Assembly (NCBI GenBank): GCA_015680865.1
Contig: JADAKE010000008.1
Location: forward strand, 62,001 to 126,000
From: Enterococcus lacertideformus
GTDB lineage: Bacteria; Bacillota; Bacilli; Lactobacillales; Enterococcaceae
Length of the DNA: 64,000 nt
Direction of reading: 5' to 3'
Position numbers and translations under genes: made by a program. Each line of letters begins with the position of its first letter. Within the stretch, counting starts at the first letter, position 1. Of this stretch, positions 12,513-21,524 are shown piece after piece. The notes beneath the pieces are model-generated. The model ran no database searches, was not told the DNA's origin, and saw nothing but the letters and a program-made list of their open reading frames with translations.

Positions 12513-13479
12513 GATGGATCACCTCCACCCCAACACCTTGTTCTTTAATAAAGCGTTCTGCTTGATCCAATTCTTTTTCCTCTCCTGTCATCAAGGTTGT
12601 CAAAGAACCGAAAGACCCTTCTGCTGTTTGTTTGATTTTTCCATAGACAACATTGATATCCACGTTTGTCACTAAGCGTCCTTTGGGATTTTCTTTGATC
12701 AATTCAGCCAGTAATTCTGTTAAATCTGCTTCTGGTTCAATGTCTTGTTGCACGAAGCGTTTTGTCACTTCCTGTTGGGGATATTTAAAGACTGATAAGA
12801 CATCGCCTTCTTCCACAACTTTCCCACGTTCCATTACAGCAACTTTGTTACATATTTTACGAATCACATTCATTTCATGGGTGATCAATACGATAGTTAA
12901 GTTCAATTTTTTATTGATAGTTAACAATAGCTCTAATACTTCTTCGGTTGTTTGTGGGTCTAACGCACTAGTTGCTTCATCACAAAGTAAGATTTCTGGT
13001 TCATTCGCTAAGGCACGTGCAATTCCGACTCTTTGCTTTTGCCCACCAGATAATTGGGAAGGATAAGCATTTCCTCTACCTTCTAAACCGACTAGACCTA
13101 ACAGTTCTTCTGCGCGTTTTCTTCTTTTGGCTTTTGGGACACCAGCCAACTCTAGTGGTAGTTGAATGTTTTCCAAAACCGTTCGTGACCACAATAAATT
13201 GAAGTGCTGAAAAATCATTCCGATGTTTTTACGAAAACTTCGTAATTCTTTGTTTTTTAGTTTTGTAATGTCTTGGTTATTCACGAGGACTGTTCCACTT
13301 GTTGGTAGTTCTAATCCATTTAATAAACGGACAAGTGTACTCTTTCCTGCACCAGAATAGCCAACAATTCCGTAAATATCCCCTTTTTCAACGTTTAATG
13401 AAACATCATTAACAGCTTGAATAATTCCATTTTTTCCGCCAAATGTTTTCTCGACATTGGTTAATTGGATCAATGACAT
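12505..13479 (-). CDS. metN: MetN, methionine ABC transporter ATPase
   Basis: 324-residue ATPase with the C-terminal NIL regulatory domain of MetN. Walker A GYSGAGKST at 40-48, signature LSGGQKQR, Walker B ILLCDEATSALDP, and the NIL domain from about residue 250 to the end. Start ATG 13479 (MSLIQLTNVEKTF) fits the family; upstream in-frame codons are low-complexity. It is preceded by a T-box leader. The gene is intact, but metI is a stub and metQ is missing in this window, so the importer cannot assemble from this operon. Confidence 0.93.
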   Translation of the reverse strand: MSLIQLTNVEKTFGGKNGIIQAVNDVSLNVEKGDIYGIVGYSGAGKSTLVRLLNGLELPTSGTVLVNNQDITKLKNKELRSFRKNIGMIFQHFNLLWSRTVLENIQLPLELAGVPKAKRRKRAEELLGLVGLEGRGNAYPSQLSGGQKQRVGIARALANEPEILLCDEATSALDPQTTEEVLELLLTINKKLNLTIVLITHEMNVIRKICNKVAVMERGKVVEEGDVLSVFKYPQQEVTKRFVQQDIEPEADLTELLAELIKENPKGRLVTNVDINVVYGKIKQTAEGSFGSLTTLMTGEEKELDQAERFIKEQGVGVEVIHHG

Positions 13480-13516
13480 ATCCCTCACATCTTTCTTTTT
13501 GTTTTTACTAGGAAAC

Positions 13517-13822
13517 AAAAAAGCTTCCGCCCCTTTGATTTAGCAAAAGGACGAAAGCTCAAACTTCCGTGTTACCACCTTGATTTGTTGCTATTTTACA
13601 ATAACAACCTCTACCAGTACTTGATTAACGATTCTCTCAAACCATCATTTTTTCGCATACCGTTGTGCTATAACGGGCACACCCGTAGCAAGTTTGCCTT
13701 GGCTCACTTACTCTGCTCTAAGACCATCTTCCATTTCATTTCCGTTACCCTTTTTCAGCAATCGGGGCTCTCTGCAAACGTCTGTGACATGTACTCTTCT
13801 TTTCAAAGCTTTTTTTATGATT
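13517..13822 (-). promoter_or_regulatory. T-box riboswitch leader of metN (probably Met-specific)
   Basis: On the minus strand the core T-box AAGGTGGTAACACGG lies at 13566-13580 or so, pairing with the uncharged tRNA acceptor end in known T-boxes. Downstream is a long terminator hairpin, AGCTTTCG...CGGAAGCT (13522-13559), ending in a T6 run. The 240-base upstream part has Stem-I-like segments with AUG triplets, suitable as a Met specifier. Met specificity is inferred mainly from metN. This would turn transcription on when charged tRNA-Met is scarce. Confidence 0.9.
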
Positions 13823-13828
13823 GTTATG

Positions 13829-13857
13829 ATTATAGCAGTTGGAAAATAGTGTGTCAA
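13829..13857 (-). promoter_or_regulatory. sigma-A promoter of the T-box/metN transcript
   Basis: Minus strand TTGACA (13852-13857) and TATAAT (13829-13834) separated by exactly 17 bases: a perfect consensus promoter placed about 7 bases before the T-box leader. Confidence 0.88.
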
Positions 13858-13910
13858 CATTTTATCAGATGCTTCTTTTATTTTTCAAAGAGTTTCTTTC
13901 TTATAATTCC

Positions 13911-14239
13911 TCAAATTCTTCTGGTTTAACATCTTTAAAGCTTAAAAGCCAAGCATTCATTTCATCTTTGTCGTTTAACACATTGATCTCTTTATCGCTC
14001 TTTTCATTGATGGAAGAAATGGTTCCACTTAACGGGCTAGCAAATTCATTGACTGCTTTTTCTGCTTCAACCTCAATTAATGGTTCACCACTTTTAACTG
14101 TTTGTCCAACTTTTGGTAGATTAGCAAAAGTGATGTCCCCTAACTATTCTTGCGCTTCTTTGGTTAAGCCCACGCAATATTCTTTACCATTAAATAAGAT
14201 CCAAAGATTCTCTTTTTTCTTCAAGTGTTTCCCAGCCAT
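13911..14239 (-). pseudogene. GcvH-like lipoyl-domain protein with in-frame stop
   Basis: 109-codon gene starting ATG 14239 with AAGGAG upstream. It resembles glycine-cleavage H proteins: FANLPKVGQTVKSGEPLIEVEAEKA contains the lipoyl-lysine site (EAEKAV), followed by the hammerhead end. Codon 32 is TAG (14144-14146), placed between AQE and LGDIT where H proteins normally have Glu, so one substitution explains it. No P- or T-protein gene is nearby; stand-alone GcvH-like proteins take part in lipoate relay or salvage in some firmicutes. It follows the ArsC/Spx-like gene by one base. Confidence 0.8.
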
Positions 14240-14240
14240 T

Positions 14241-14597
14241 TTATATCAATACTCCTTCATATGTTTTTTCATTAAAACCGATTGCGACGAGCTGTTTGCC
14301 TTTGACGATCAACGGACGTTTGATCAACATACCATCACTTGAAAGAATTTGACTAGCTTTAGGGATGGAAAAATCATTGACTTGATCTTTCAAGCCCAGT
14401 TCGCGATACTTGATGCCACTTGTATTGAACAAACGACGGATCGGTACTTCACTTTCATGTAGCCATTCTTCGATTGTTTCTGCCGTTGGTGGACTAGTGA
14501 TCATATCAATTGCTTGATACGCAATGTGATGTGCTTCTAGCCAAGCTTTGGTTTTTTTGCAAGTTGAACATTTAGGATACCAGTAAAAGTGATACAA
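14241..14597 (-). CDS. ArsC/Spx-family thioredoxin-fold protein
   Basis: 118 residues with the N-terminal YWYPKCSTCKKTKAWL motif: the redox Cys pair CSTC of ArsC/YffB/Spx/MgsR relatives. Length fits the family. Members are arsenate-reductase-like or transcriptional anti-sigma-type regulators; the RPL motif region (LIKRPLIVKG) is present. With GcvH-like gene one base downstream, this forms a small operon. Precise role cannot be assigned. Confidence 0.85.
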   Translation of the reverse strand: MYHFYWYPKCSTCKKTKAWLEAHHIAYQAIDMITSPPTAETIEEWLHESEVPIRRLFNTSGIKYRELGLKDQVNDFSIPKASQILSSDGMLIKRPLIVKGKQLVAIGFNEKTYEGVLI

Positions 14598-14602
14598 CGG
14601 TG

Positions 14603-15799
14603 TTACCTCCTAGAAATTTTTGCAGGTGCTTCATTTTGATACCTCATGGATAAAATCAAGCCAATTCCAATCATATTTCCCAATACAGATGAGCCCCCTT
14701 GGCTGATAAAAGGAAGCGGTATTCCCGTTAGTGGTAACAGACCAATATTGGCTCCGATATTTTCAAACACGTGGAACAAAAGCATCATGATTAAGCCACT
14801 AGCAATATAAGCATAAAATTCATTATTCGTATCGAAGCAGACACGTATCATACGATAAATCAAAATAAAATACAAGAAAATGACGAATGCACCACCGATA
14901 AACCCAAAATTCTCACCAATAACAGTGAAAATCATATCAGATTCTCGAACTGGAACATAAATGTCACTTACATTGAACCCTTTACCAAACAGACCACCAG
15001 TCCCAATCGCCAGTAATCCTTGGGCTGGTTGATAACTCATTCCTGTAGTGTTATGGAAAGGATCAAGCCAAGAATCAATTCGGGCAAATTGATAGGATTT
15101 AAACCCGATTTTATAAAGTAAATCTCTTCCACCTTCAGTTGTAACTAAAAAAATTGTGCCGGCACCCACAATAACAGCTAAAGAAATCACAGGGACAATA
15201 ATACGCCAAGAAATCCCAGACATCAAGAACACGCCACCAAAAATGGCTAAAAAGACTAGCATTGTTCCAAAGTCATCTTGTGCCATGATCAACCCTAACA
15301 CCGGCAGAGTCACAAGCAACATTTTGGCGATCAACCAAAAATCAGATCTTATGGTTCGTTCTTTTAACTGAGTATTATGTTTTGTGACAATCAACGCTAG
15401 CATCAAGATATATGCGATCTTCATTAATTCAGCTGGCTGAAAGGTAAAGGCACCAAAACTAAACCAGTTTTTTGAGCCGGTCGATGCAGCAAGGTTCCGA
15501 TCATAAAATTTCAATAAAAGACCCATGACGACTAAACCTAGGCCATAAAGATAAGGTGTCAGTTTCCAGATCCATTTCGAATTTAAATGCATAATCACTA
15601 TAATTGCACCTGAACCAACAACGTACCAAAGGGCTTGCATCCCGACACCTTTGATAACCGAAGGATTATTTGGGTCATGACTAAGTGCTACGTATAAAGA
15701 AAGCAAACCAATCAGACATAATAAGAAAACTGGTAATATCACACCATAATCAACTCGATTATCGCGATTATTATTAGAAGCTTTTATTTTTTTTTCCAT
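14603..15799 (-). CDS. rodA: RodA-type SEDS peptidoglycan glycosyltransferase
   Basis: 398-residue polytopic membrane protein of the FtsW/RodA/SpoVE family that polymerises lipid II. About ten hydrophobic segments; the family signatures FSFGAFTFQPAELMKIAY (N-terminal half) and the C-terminal GIPLPFISQGGSS are both present, along with the extracellular loop containing GDLLYKI-like residues. AAGGGATG precedes ATG 15799. RodA rather than FtsW is favoured by size and by the isolated location outside a dcw cluster. Intact, as expected for an essential gene. Confidence 0.88.
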   Translation of the reverse strand: MEKKIKASNNNRDNRVDYGVILPVFLLCLIGLLSLYVALSHDPNNPSVIKGVGMQALWYVVGSGAIIVIMHLNSKWIWKLTPYLYGLGLVVMGLLLKFYDRNLAASTGSKNWFSFGAFTFQPAELMKIAYILMLALIVTKHNTQLKERTIRSDFWLIAKMLLVTLPVLGLIMAQDDFGTMLVFLAIFGGVFLMSGISWRIIVPVISLAVIVGAGTIFLVTTEGGRDLLYKIGFKSYQFARIDSWLDPFHNTTGMSYQPAQGLLAIGTGGLFGKGFNVSDIYVPVRESDMIFTVIGENFGFIGGAFVIFLYFILIYRMIRVCFDTNNEFYAYIASGLIMMLLFHVFENIGANIGLLPLTGIPLPFISQGGSSVLGNMIGIGLILSMRYQNEAPAKISRR

Positions 15800-15990
15800 G
15801 TTTCATCCCTTTTCTTAAAAACCATACTGTTTTATATTATAGCGGTCTCGTTCCATAATTGAAAGCCAAAACAAATACATTTGTGAAAACTTAAAATTAT
15901 TATTACGTGGTGATTTTGCTTATTTATGACTATTTTTTATTGGCTTATTTTATCGCTGGTTTCTACGCACATAATATGAGAGAAAGAGAA

Positions 15991-16833
15991 TTATTTATCT
16001 ACCTTTTTTTCTGCTATTTTTTTATAAAGTTCATTGTATATTAAGATTTCTTTAGCGACTGACTGTAAATTTTCAGAAACTAAATTCGTTCGTTGAATCA
16101 GATAAAAATTCCGATGATAGTCTAAAGCTTTTGTTGGTACTCCATTAGGTACTGCACGTTTTGACAAGATCGAACAGCATATCCCTTCTTTTAAAAGAGC
16201 AGCAATCACCTCATTGCTTTTCACCAACAACTTTTTCCCATGAATATTCTTCTCTTCAAAATAACGTTGGGTGTAGTGAAAAACACCCGACGTTGATTCT
16301 CGAACGAACCAAAGCTCTCCATCAGGATCTCCAGCAATCACTAATTCATCATCCATCAAAGAAAACCGTTGGACACCCGACGTTTCTAACGGCTTTTCAA
16401 TAAACCCAAAATCTGCCTCATGTTTAGCAACTTGATCTAACGCATTATGAGAATTAGCATAAGCAATGACAAAATTGATTTTGGGATATTTAGGAAGCAA
16501 ATACTTCAGTAATTTTGGTAATAGATAAACGGCAAAAGTATGGGAAGCAACAATCCGACAAACTTCTTCTTCATTTTGTTCATCCAACAATTGCTGTTGG
16601 GTCTCTTGCCATTCTTCCATTAAAATCAAGGCTCGCTCGTAAAGTAAGTCGGCTTGTTTTGTGGGCTTCATCTCTTTTCGACCATTGCGTTCAAAGAGTG
16701 TGACACCGAGCTCTCTTTCCAATTGTTTTACTTGATTTGAAACAGCTGGTTGAGACAAAAACAGCAATTCGGCTGTTCGAGAAAAATTTCTTGTTTCATA
16801 GACTACCCGAAAAGTCGTTAATAATTTTAGCAT
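15991..16833 (-). CDS. LysR-family transcriptional regulator
   Basis: 280 residues from ATG 16833 (GGAAGTG upstream). N-terminal winged helix-turn-helix: FRVVYETRNFSRTAELLFLSQPAVSNQVKQLE, then ARTLFER-like LGVTLFERNGR. The C-terminal co-inducer domain spans about residues 90-280. It is divergently transcribed from a TDT-family transporter across a 340-base spacer that holds a long inverted repeat, a possible operator. Resembles CysB/CmbR/HypT-type relatives that often sit by YeiH-type sulfur transporters, but the effector is not readable. Intact. Confidence 0.88.
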   Translation of the reverse strand: MLKLLTTFRVVYETRNFSRTAELLFLSQPAVSNQVKQLERELGVTLFERNGRKEMKPTKQADLLYERALILMEEWQETQQQLLDEQNEEEVCRIVASHTFAVYLLPKLLKYLLPKYPKINFVIAYANSHNALDQVAKHEADFGFIEKPLETSGVQRFSLMDDELVIAGDPDGELWFVRESTSGVFHYTQRYFEEKNIHGKKLLVKSNEVIAALLKEGICCSILSKRAVPNGVPTKALDYHRNFYLIQRTNLVSENLQSVAKEILIYNELYKKIAEKKVDK

Positions 16834-16970
16834 GTGTTCACTTCCATAATTTTTTATTATAACAACTATAACAACTATTTGATTTAAATATAACACAAAA
16901 TGCTTATAATAGTAAATGTAAAGCATAATACTTGAGATTGAAAGCTAATTGATCATTCAATCTTACGCAC

Positions 16971-17125
16971 TACTCAGAAGCCATGAAACAAAAAACAAAA
17001 TATATTGGTTAGGTAACGATAAGTAAAGGCGATCGATTTGTTTATTTCCCAATATTAACAATCATTCCTGTTTGTATAAATGTCTATCAACCTTTTTTAA
17101 ATTACTTATCGTTACCTTCTGAGTA
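16971..17125. repeat. Long interrupted inverted repeat in the LysR/TDT intergenic region
   Basis: AGGTAACGATAAGTAA (17011-17026) is the exact reverse complement of 17102-17117. Outside it, TACTCAGAAG (16971-16980) is the exact complement of 17116-17125. The right arm is continuous over 24 bases; in the left arm the same two blocks are separated by about 30 bases. Such arms could be regulator half-sites, or the ends of a small inverted-repeat element. Confidence 0.75.
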
Positions 17126-17170
17126 TACGCCGTCGCTTATATGAATAAGTAAATGAAAAAGGAGAAAAAA

Positions 17171-18133
17171 ATGAAGAATTTTTTGAAGATTATCCCGATT
17201 CCTATTTGTGGCTTGATATTGGGCTTAGCTTCATTAGGAAATTTGTTCAAAGAATATCATTTGATACATCTAGGAAATATAATTGGTGGAGCTAGCCTCA
17301 TTTTGATATCCTTGATGTTTAGTAAATTATTTTTACTATTTGAACATACCAAAAAGATGCTACATGACCCGATCATTGCCTCCGTTTCGCCAACTTTTAC
17401 GATGTCTCTGATGGTCATCTGCACCTACTTTGTTTCATTTTCACTGATTCTACCGATCGTACGTTTGATTTGGCTTTGTGCCGTCATTTTACAAATGATC
17501 CTTGTGTTTTATTTTACTTATCATCATGTGATCAAAGCGGACTTGTCCATTGAAGCGATTTATCCAAGCTGGTTTATTATTTATGTTGGCTTTGGAGTAA
17601 TTACAGTAACTGCTGGTAATTTTTACCCAATCATTGGTCAAATTTTCTTTTGGCTTTCCCTTGCTTGCTACATTGTTTTATTACAGATCATCATCCATCG
17701 TGTTTTTTTTGTGAAAAATATGGCTCATCCAACGCTACCATTAATCACGATCGTCGCTGCACCGGGATCTCTTTGTTTGACTGGTTACTTGAAAAACTTT
17801 GCACATCCTTCACTTTATCTCGTGGCTCTCTTACTTGTAGTATCTCAAATTTTATACTTTATCGTTTTGTCCTTGCTTCCTCATTTATTGAAATTACATT
17901 TTTATCCAAGCTACGCCGCATTCACTTTCCCATTAGTGATTTCCGCAACAGCCCTATTCTATGCTGTTCATTACTTGGAAGCATTAAGCATAACAAACGA
18001 GCTTTTAAATGTACTGAAACTGATTGAATTAATGATTGCCACAGGCATGGTGCTCTATGTCCTTGCTCACTACATTCTCTACCTTTTAAGAGAACATGGC
18101 AAAACAAATCATTGGATCCCTAAAAAGATTTAA
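17171..18133 (+). CDS. TDT-family transporter (TehA/SLAC1 fold)
   Basis: 320-residue membrane protein with about ten hydrophobic helices, start ATG 17171 with GGAG 6-10 bases upstream. PIPICGLILGLASLGN at the N-terminus and SVSPTFTMSLM are typical of the tellurite-resistance/dicarboxylate/sulfite exporter family. Role is likely anion export or uptake (sulfite or a small organic acid); specificity unknown. Pairing with a divergent LysR gene and a downstream YeiH-like gene suggests a sulfur- or anion-handling locus. Intact; ends in a strong terminator. Confidence 0.82.
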   Translation: MKNFLKIIPIPICGLILGLASLGNLFKEYHLIHLGNIIGGASLILISLMFSKLFLLFEHTKKMLHDPIIASVSPTFTMSLMVICTYFVSFSLILPIVRLIWLCAVILQMILVFYFTYHHVIKADLSIEAIYPSWFIIYVGFGVITVTAGNFYPIIGQIFFWLSLACYIVLLQIIIHRVFFVKNMAHPTLPLITIVAAPGSLCLTGYLKNFAHPSLYLVALLLVVSQILYFIVLSLLPHLLKLHFYPSYAAFTFPLVISATALFYAVHYLEALSITNELLNVLKLIELMIATGMVLYVLAHYILYLLREHGKTNHWIPKKI

Positions 18134-18143
18134 TCACGCTATC

Positions 18144-18188
18144 ATGCTTCTGTCTTTTTCAAGTTTGAAAAAGACAGAAGCATTTTTG
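18144..18188 (+). terminator. Rho-independent terminator after the TDT transporter
   Basis: Nineteen-base perfect arms (18144-18162 and 18165-18183) followed by a T run; the stem starts ATGCTTCTGTC. Confidence 0.92.
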
Positions 18189-18200
18189 CATTTTTATACT

Positions 18201-18229
18201 TTGTCAAAAAAACAGATCAGTGATACTAT
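18201..18229 (+). promoter_or_regulatory. sigma-A promoter of the YeiH-like gene
   Basis: TTGTCA (18201-18206) and TACTAT (18224-18229) with a 17-base spacer, 60 bases before the ATG of the downstream gene. Confidence 0.7.
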
Positions 18230-18292
18230 TATCAAGGAATTCTTAGTTCAAACAATTGACTTGAACTAGGAGAATGAAAGGAAATTTATAAC

Positions 18293-19333
18293 ATGAATTT
18301 AGAAATGCTCATCAAACAGATTAAAAATCAAGGCACCCGTAGAATTTTGCCTGGTTTACTACTTGCTTTTTTAATAGCAATAGTAAGTAAACTACTGGCA
18401 CTCTTCTTGCCACAGCTTGGAGCGGCCACAATTGCTATTTTATTAGGGATTTTATTAGGTAATACCTTTTTTAAACAACCTTCCTTAGCCATCGGAACAA
18501 AATTTGCTGAAAGTAAATTGTTAGAATGCTCTGTTTTCTTACTAGGTGCCACCGTTACAGCTCAAACGATTGCCCAAATCGGATTTAAAGGGATTGCTTT
18601 TGTGTTATTGCAAATGAGTGTAACCATTTTAGGTGCTTATTGGATTGGTAAGAAACTGCGATTTAGCGATTCCTCATCACTGATGATGGCTGGCGGAAAT
18701 GCAGTATGTGGTTCTTCTGCCATCGCCTCAATTGCTCCAGTCATACATGCTGAAGAGGAAGAAAAAGGGCAAATCATTACGCTCGTAAATTTATTAGGTA
18801 CAATCATGATGCTCTCCTTGCCGTTTCTTGGCTTACATTTATATGGCGATAATTTGATTGAAAAAAGTGCTCTTTTAGGTGGAACACTTCAATCTGTTGG
18901 TCAAGTAGTAGCTGGAGCGAGCTTACTGGATGCCTCTGTGGTCCAATTTTCGATGTTATTCAAGATTTTAAGAATCATGATGCTCGTCGTTGTTGTTTAT
19001 TTATTTGAAAAATTTATGCAAAAAAAGCATACTTCACATAATATAGGTTCTATTAAAGACACCAAAAAAAGAAAATTACCTTTACCATGGTATGTATTAG
19101 GCTTTTTAGTTTTCTGCCTTATCAATAGTTTGTTTACCCTCCCAACGTTTATCAGTGATGGTGCTCATTTTATTAGCAATTGGTTTGAAATTACTGCACT
19201 AGCTGCGATTGGCTTACGACTAGACTTTGCTAAATTCATGAAAGAAGGTCCTCGTTTCTTATCCTATGGCCTATCCGTTGGATTACTACAAACCATAGCA
19301 GCCGTATTATTTATTTGGTTCATCAGATTATAA
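18293..19333 (+). CDS. YeiH/UPF0324-family membrane protein, putative sulfate/anion exporter
   Basis: 346 residues, nine or ten hydrophobic helices, with the family signature [19 protein letters not shown] (about residues 136-154) and the C-terminal [17 protein letters not shown] lies upstream of ATG 18293. UPF0324 proteins are often annotated as sulfate exporters and in other bacteria are under LysR-type control; here a LysR gene and another anion-type transporter lie just upstream. Substrate is not demonstrated. Intact. Confidence 0.85.
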   Translation: MNLEMLIKQIKNQGTRRILPGLLLAFLIAIVSKLLALFLPQLGAATIAILLGILLGNTFFKQPSLAIGTKFAESKLLECSVFLLGATVTAQTIAQIGFKGIAFVLLQMSVTILGAYWIGKKLRFSDSSSLMMAGGNAVCGSSAIASIAPVIHAEEEEKGQIITLVNLLGTIMMLSLPFLGLHLYGDNLIEKSALLGGTLQSVGQVVAGASLLDASVVQFSMLFKILRIMMLVVVVYLFEKFMQKKHTSHNIGSIKDTKKRKLPLPWYVLGFLVFCLINSLFTLPTFISDGAHFISNWFEITALAAIGLRLDFAKFMKEGPRFLSYGLSVGLLQTIAAVLFIWFIRL

Positions 19334-19407
19334 AAAGCCACTTTGCTTACGCCCACGATCATAACTAAATAACAACCAACTTTAAGAATTTTTGCTAAGA
19401 CGCTGAT

Positions 19408-19447
19408 ACAAACATCCATGAGGGGCATGCCCCTCATGGATGTTTGT
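19408..19447. repeat. 40-bp perfect palindrome
   Basis: Bases 19408-19427 (ACAAACATCCATGAGGGGCA) are the exact reverse complement of 19428-19447, with no spacer. There is no T run on either side, so it is not a standard intrinsic terminator, although it lies between convergent genes. RNA from either strand would form a long hairpin. Confidence 0.9.
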
Positions 19448-19535
19448 CACGACTTCTTCTCATATGTTATAATCCACGACTTTGATTGAAGCAATCGTAA
19501 ATAATCAACTGCTACCCCTTTTTTTCTTCTTTATT

Positions 19536-20000
19536 TTACCTTTGGCAATAACCTTCTAATTCTAACAGCTGTCGTTTGATAAAGAGTCCATTTTCCGTGT
19601 TTCCCATATAGCCTGTTAAATGACCATTTTGCCCGATTACACGATGACAGGGGATCACGATGGGCAAAGGATTCATACGATTGGCTTGACCAATCGCTCT
19701 TACTGCTTTGGGACTAGCAACGGTTTCAGCTATTTCTTTATACGTTCGTATTTTTCCATAAGGGATTTCCTGTAGTGCTTGCCAAACTTTTTGTTGAAAA
19801 ATCGTCCCTTTTTGAATCGAGAGCGGAAGTAAAAATGATTCTCGTTGACCAATAAAATACTCATTCAATTGTTTCTTTGCTTCAAATAAAATGCTTTGAT
19901 TTGCCTCTTTGTTTTCATTGATTGGGTGAAAACAAATTGACGTCAACCCTACTTTGTCCGCATCTAACCATAGCTCGCAAATTGGTGTATTGATTTTCAT
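19536..20000 (-). CDS. ogt: Methylated-DNA-protein cysteine methyltransferase
   Basis: 154 residues. Removes alkyl groups from O6-guanine by irreversible transfer to Cys118 in the motif PIVIPCHRVIG. The helix-turn-helix-like region (YGKIRTYKEIAETV with RAIGQANRMNP) that flips the base is present. Length is normal for Ogt/Mgt of firmicutes. Intact single gene, convergent with YeiH-like gene. Confidence 0.93.
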   Translation of the reverse strand: MKINTPICELWLDADKVGLTSICFHPINENKEANQSILFEAKKQLNEYFIGQRESFLLPLSIQKGTIFQQKVWQALQEIPYGKIRTYKEIAETVASPKAVRAIGQANRMNPLPIVIPCHRVIGQNGHLTGYMGNTENGLFIKRQLLELEGYCQR

Positions 20001-20222
20001 TTTATCGTCTAATCCTTTTCGACTTAGACTTGCCCTCCTTTATAGCTTTTCATTTTCATCTATCTTCTATGATTTTTACTAAAAAAGCAATCTAAAGTTT
20101 TATTAAATTCAATTTAGATGATAAACTAGAAATGAGGATTACTTAAGTAATAGCTAGATATATCCTCGTGATTTAAGCGTAAACGTTATAATGAATAACA
20201 TTTACTCGAAAGGAATTGTATT

Positions 20223-21158
20223 ATGAAAATATCGATTATTGTACCATGCTTTAATGAAGAAAAAACTGTGCCACTTTTCTTCGATGAAGTAGAAAAGTTC
20301 AAAGGGGACCATGAGTTTGAGTACTTATTTATCGATGATGGCTCATCAGATGGCACTTTACTAGCAATCAAGCAATTAGCTGAAAAATATGCTTATGTCA
20401 GATTTGTTTCTTTTTCACGTAACTTTGGAAAAGAAGCGGCTCTTTACGCAGGTCTTCAAGCTTCTACTGGTGAACTTATCACAGTGATGGATGTTGATCT
20501 ACAAGATCCACCAGAGTTACTACCAAAAATGATCGAAAAAATCACTACGACAGATATTGATTGCGTGGGGACTCGTCGGTCTACTCGAGAAGGTGAACCG
20601 CCGATCCGCAGCTTTTTTGCTAAGAAATTTTATCAGCTTATCAATAAGATAAGCGAGACTGAGATGGTTGATGGTGCAAGAGATTACCGTTTAATGACTC
20701 GTCAGATGGTTGATGCCATTTTAGAGTTGACGGAATATAACCGTTTTTCAAAAGGCCTGTTTAGTTGGGTTGGTTTTAAAACAGAGTATATTTCCTTTGA
20801 AAATCGTGAGCGAGTAGCTGGTGAAACTTCTTGGTCTTTTTGGAAACTATTCAACTATTCCATTGATGGTATCGTCAATTTTTCAGATATACCCCTTACG
20901 ATCGCTTCATTTGTTGGTGCGCTGTCTTGTATCGTATCAGGTATTGCTATTTTCTTTATTATTTTACGCGCCTTATTATTTGGCGATCCCACAGCTGGTT
21001 GGCCTTCTATGGTCTCCATCTTCTTATTTATCGGTGGGATCCAATTACTTTGTCTCGGGATCATCGGCAAATACATTGGAAAGATTTTCCTTGAGACCAA
21101 ACAACGCCCTGTTTATATCGTTCGTGAAACGGAGAAAACAAAAGATTCGTCTTTGTGA
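20223..21158 (+). CDS. GT2 glycosyltransferase, polyprenyl-phosphate type (GtrB/DPM1-like)
   Basis: 311 residues. N-terminal GT-A domain with IIVPCFNEE, FIDDGSSDGT and the metal-binding DVDLQDPPEL (Asp90, Asp92); the RNFGKEAAL segment is typical of dolichol-phosphate-mannose-synthase relatives. Two C-terminal transmembrane helices (about 230-255 and 265-290) fit bactoprenol-phosphate glucosyl- or related transferases that feed cell-wall or lipoteichoic decoration. TATAAT at 20187-20192 with a poor -35 is a promoter candidate. Intact. Confidence 0.9.
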   Translation: MKISIIVPCFNEEKTVPLFFDEVEKFKGDHEFEYLFIDDGSSDGTLLAIKQLAEKYAYVRFVSFSRNFGKEAALYAGLQASTGELITVMDVDLQDPPELLPKMIEKITTTDIDCVGTRRSTREGEPPIRSFFAKKFYQLINKISETEMVDGARDYRLMTRQMVDAILELTEYNRFSKGLFSWVGFKTEYISFENRERVAGETSWSFWKLFNYSIDGIVNFSDIPLTIASFVGALSCIVSGIAIFFIILRALLFGDPTAGWPSMVSIFLFIGGIQLLCLGIIGKYIGKIFLETKQRPVYIVRETEKTKDSSL

Positions 21159-21184
21159 TAATCATCAAAATTGAGCAGTTTTAC

Positions 21185-21297
21185 GAGGCTGGACAGAAGC
21201 GTTTATTCCCAAAGAAGTTACTTCTGCTCCTACCGTTTATACGTATTTAGAGTGTGAAACAAAAGTGTTCTTCGCTTTTGTCCCACACTCATTTTTT
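21185..21297 (+). repeat. Interspersed repeat with terminator hairpin, copy 1
   Basis: GAGGCTGGACAGAAGCGTTTAT starts at 21185. A hairpin GAGTGTG..CACACTC (21250-21290) with a T6 run follows, enclosing ACAAAAG/CTTTTGT. A related arrangement on the opposite strand lies at 32229-32294. It can end transcription of the glycosyltransferase gene. Confidence 0.7.
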
Positions 21298-21524
21298 ATG
21301 TATTCGTCGGCTACTTGCTATTTTATTCTTATCATTTTTCAATAGTGATACTCTTTTAATTTTATTTTTTATTTAATCTCTTCGTTAAAATAACTTTGTT
21401 ATCTATCAAAATTCCATTTATTTATAAATAACAAAAATTATTAAATGTTATTTTTATTTTAAATAAACTAAAATAGAAGCAAACAAAGATTTTTTATTTT
21501 ATGAAATAAGGAGGTACTCTTTTT

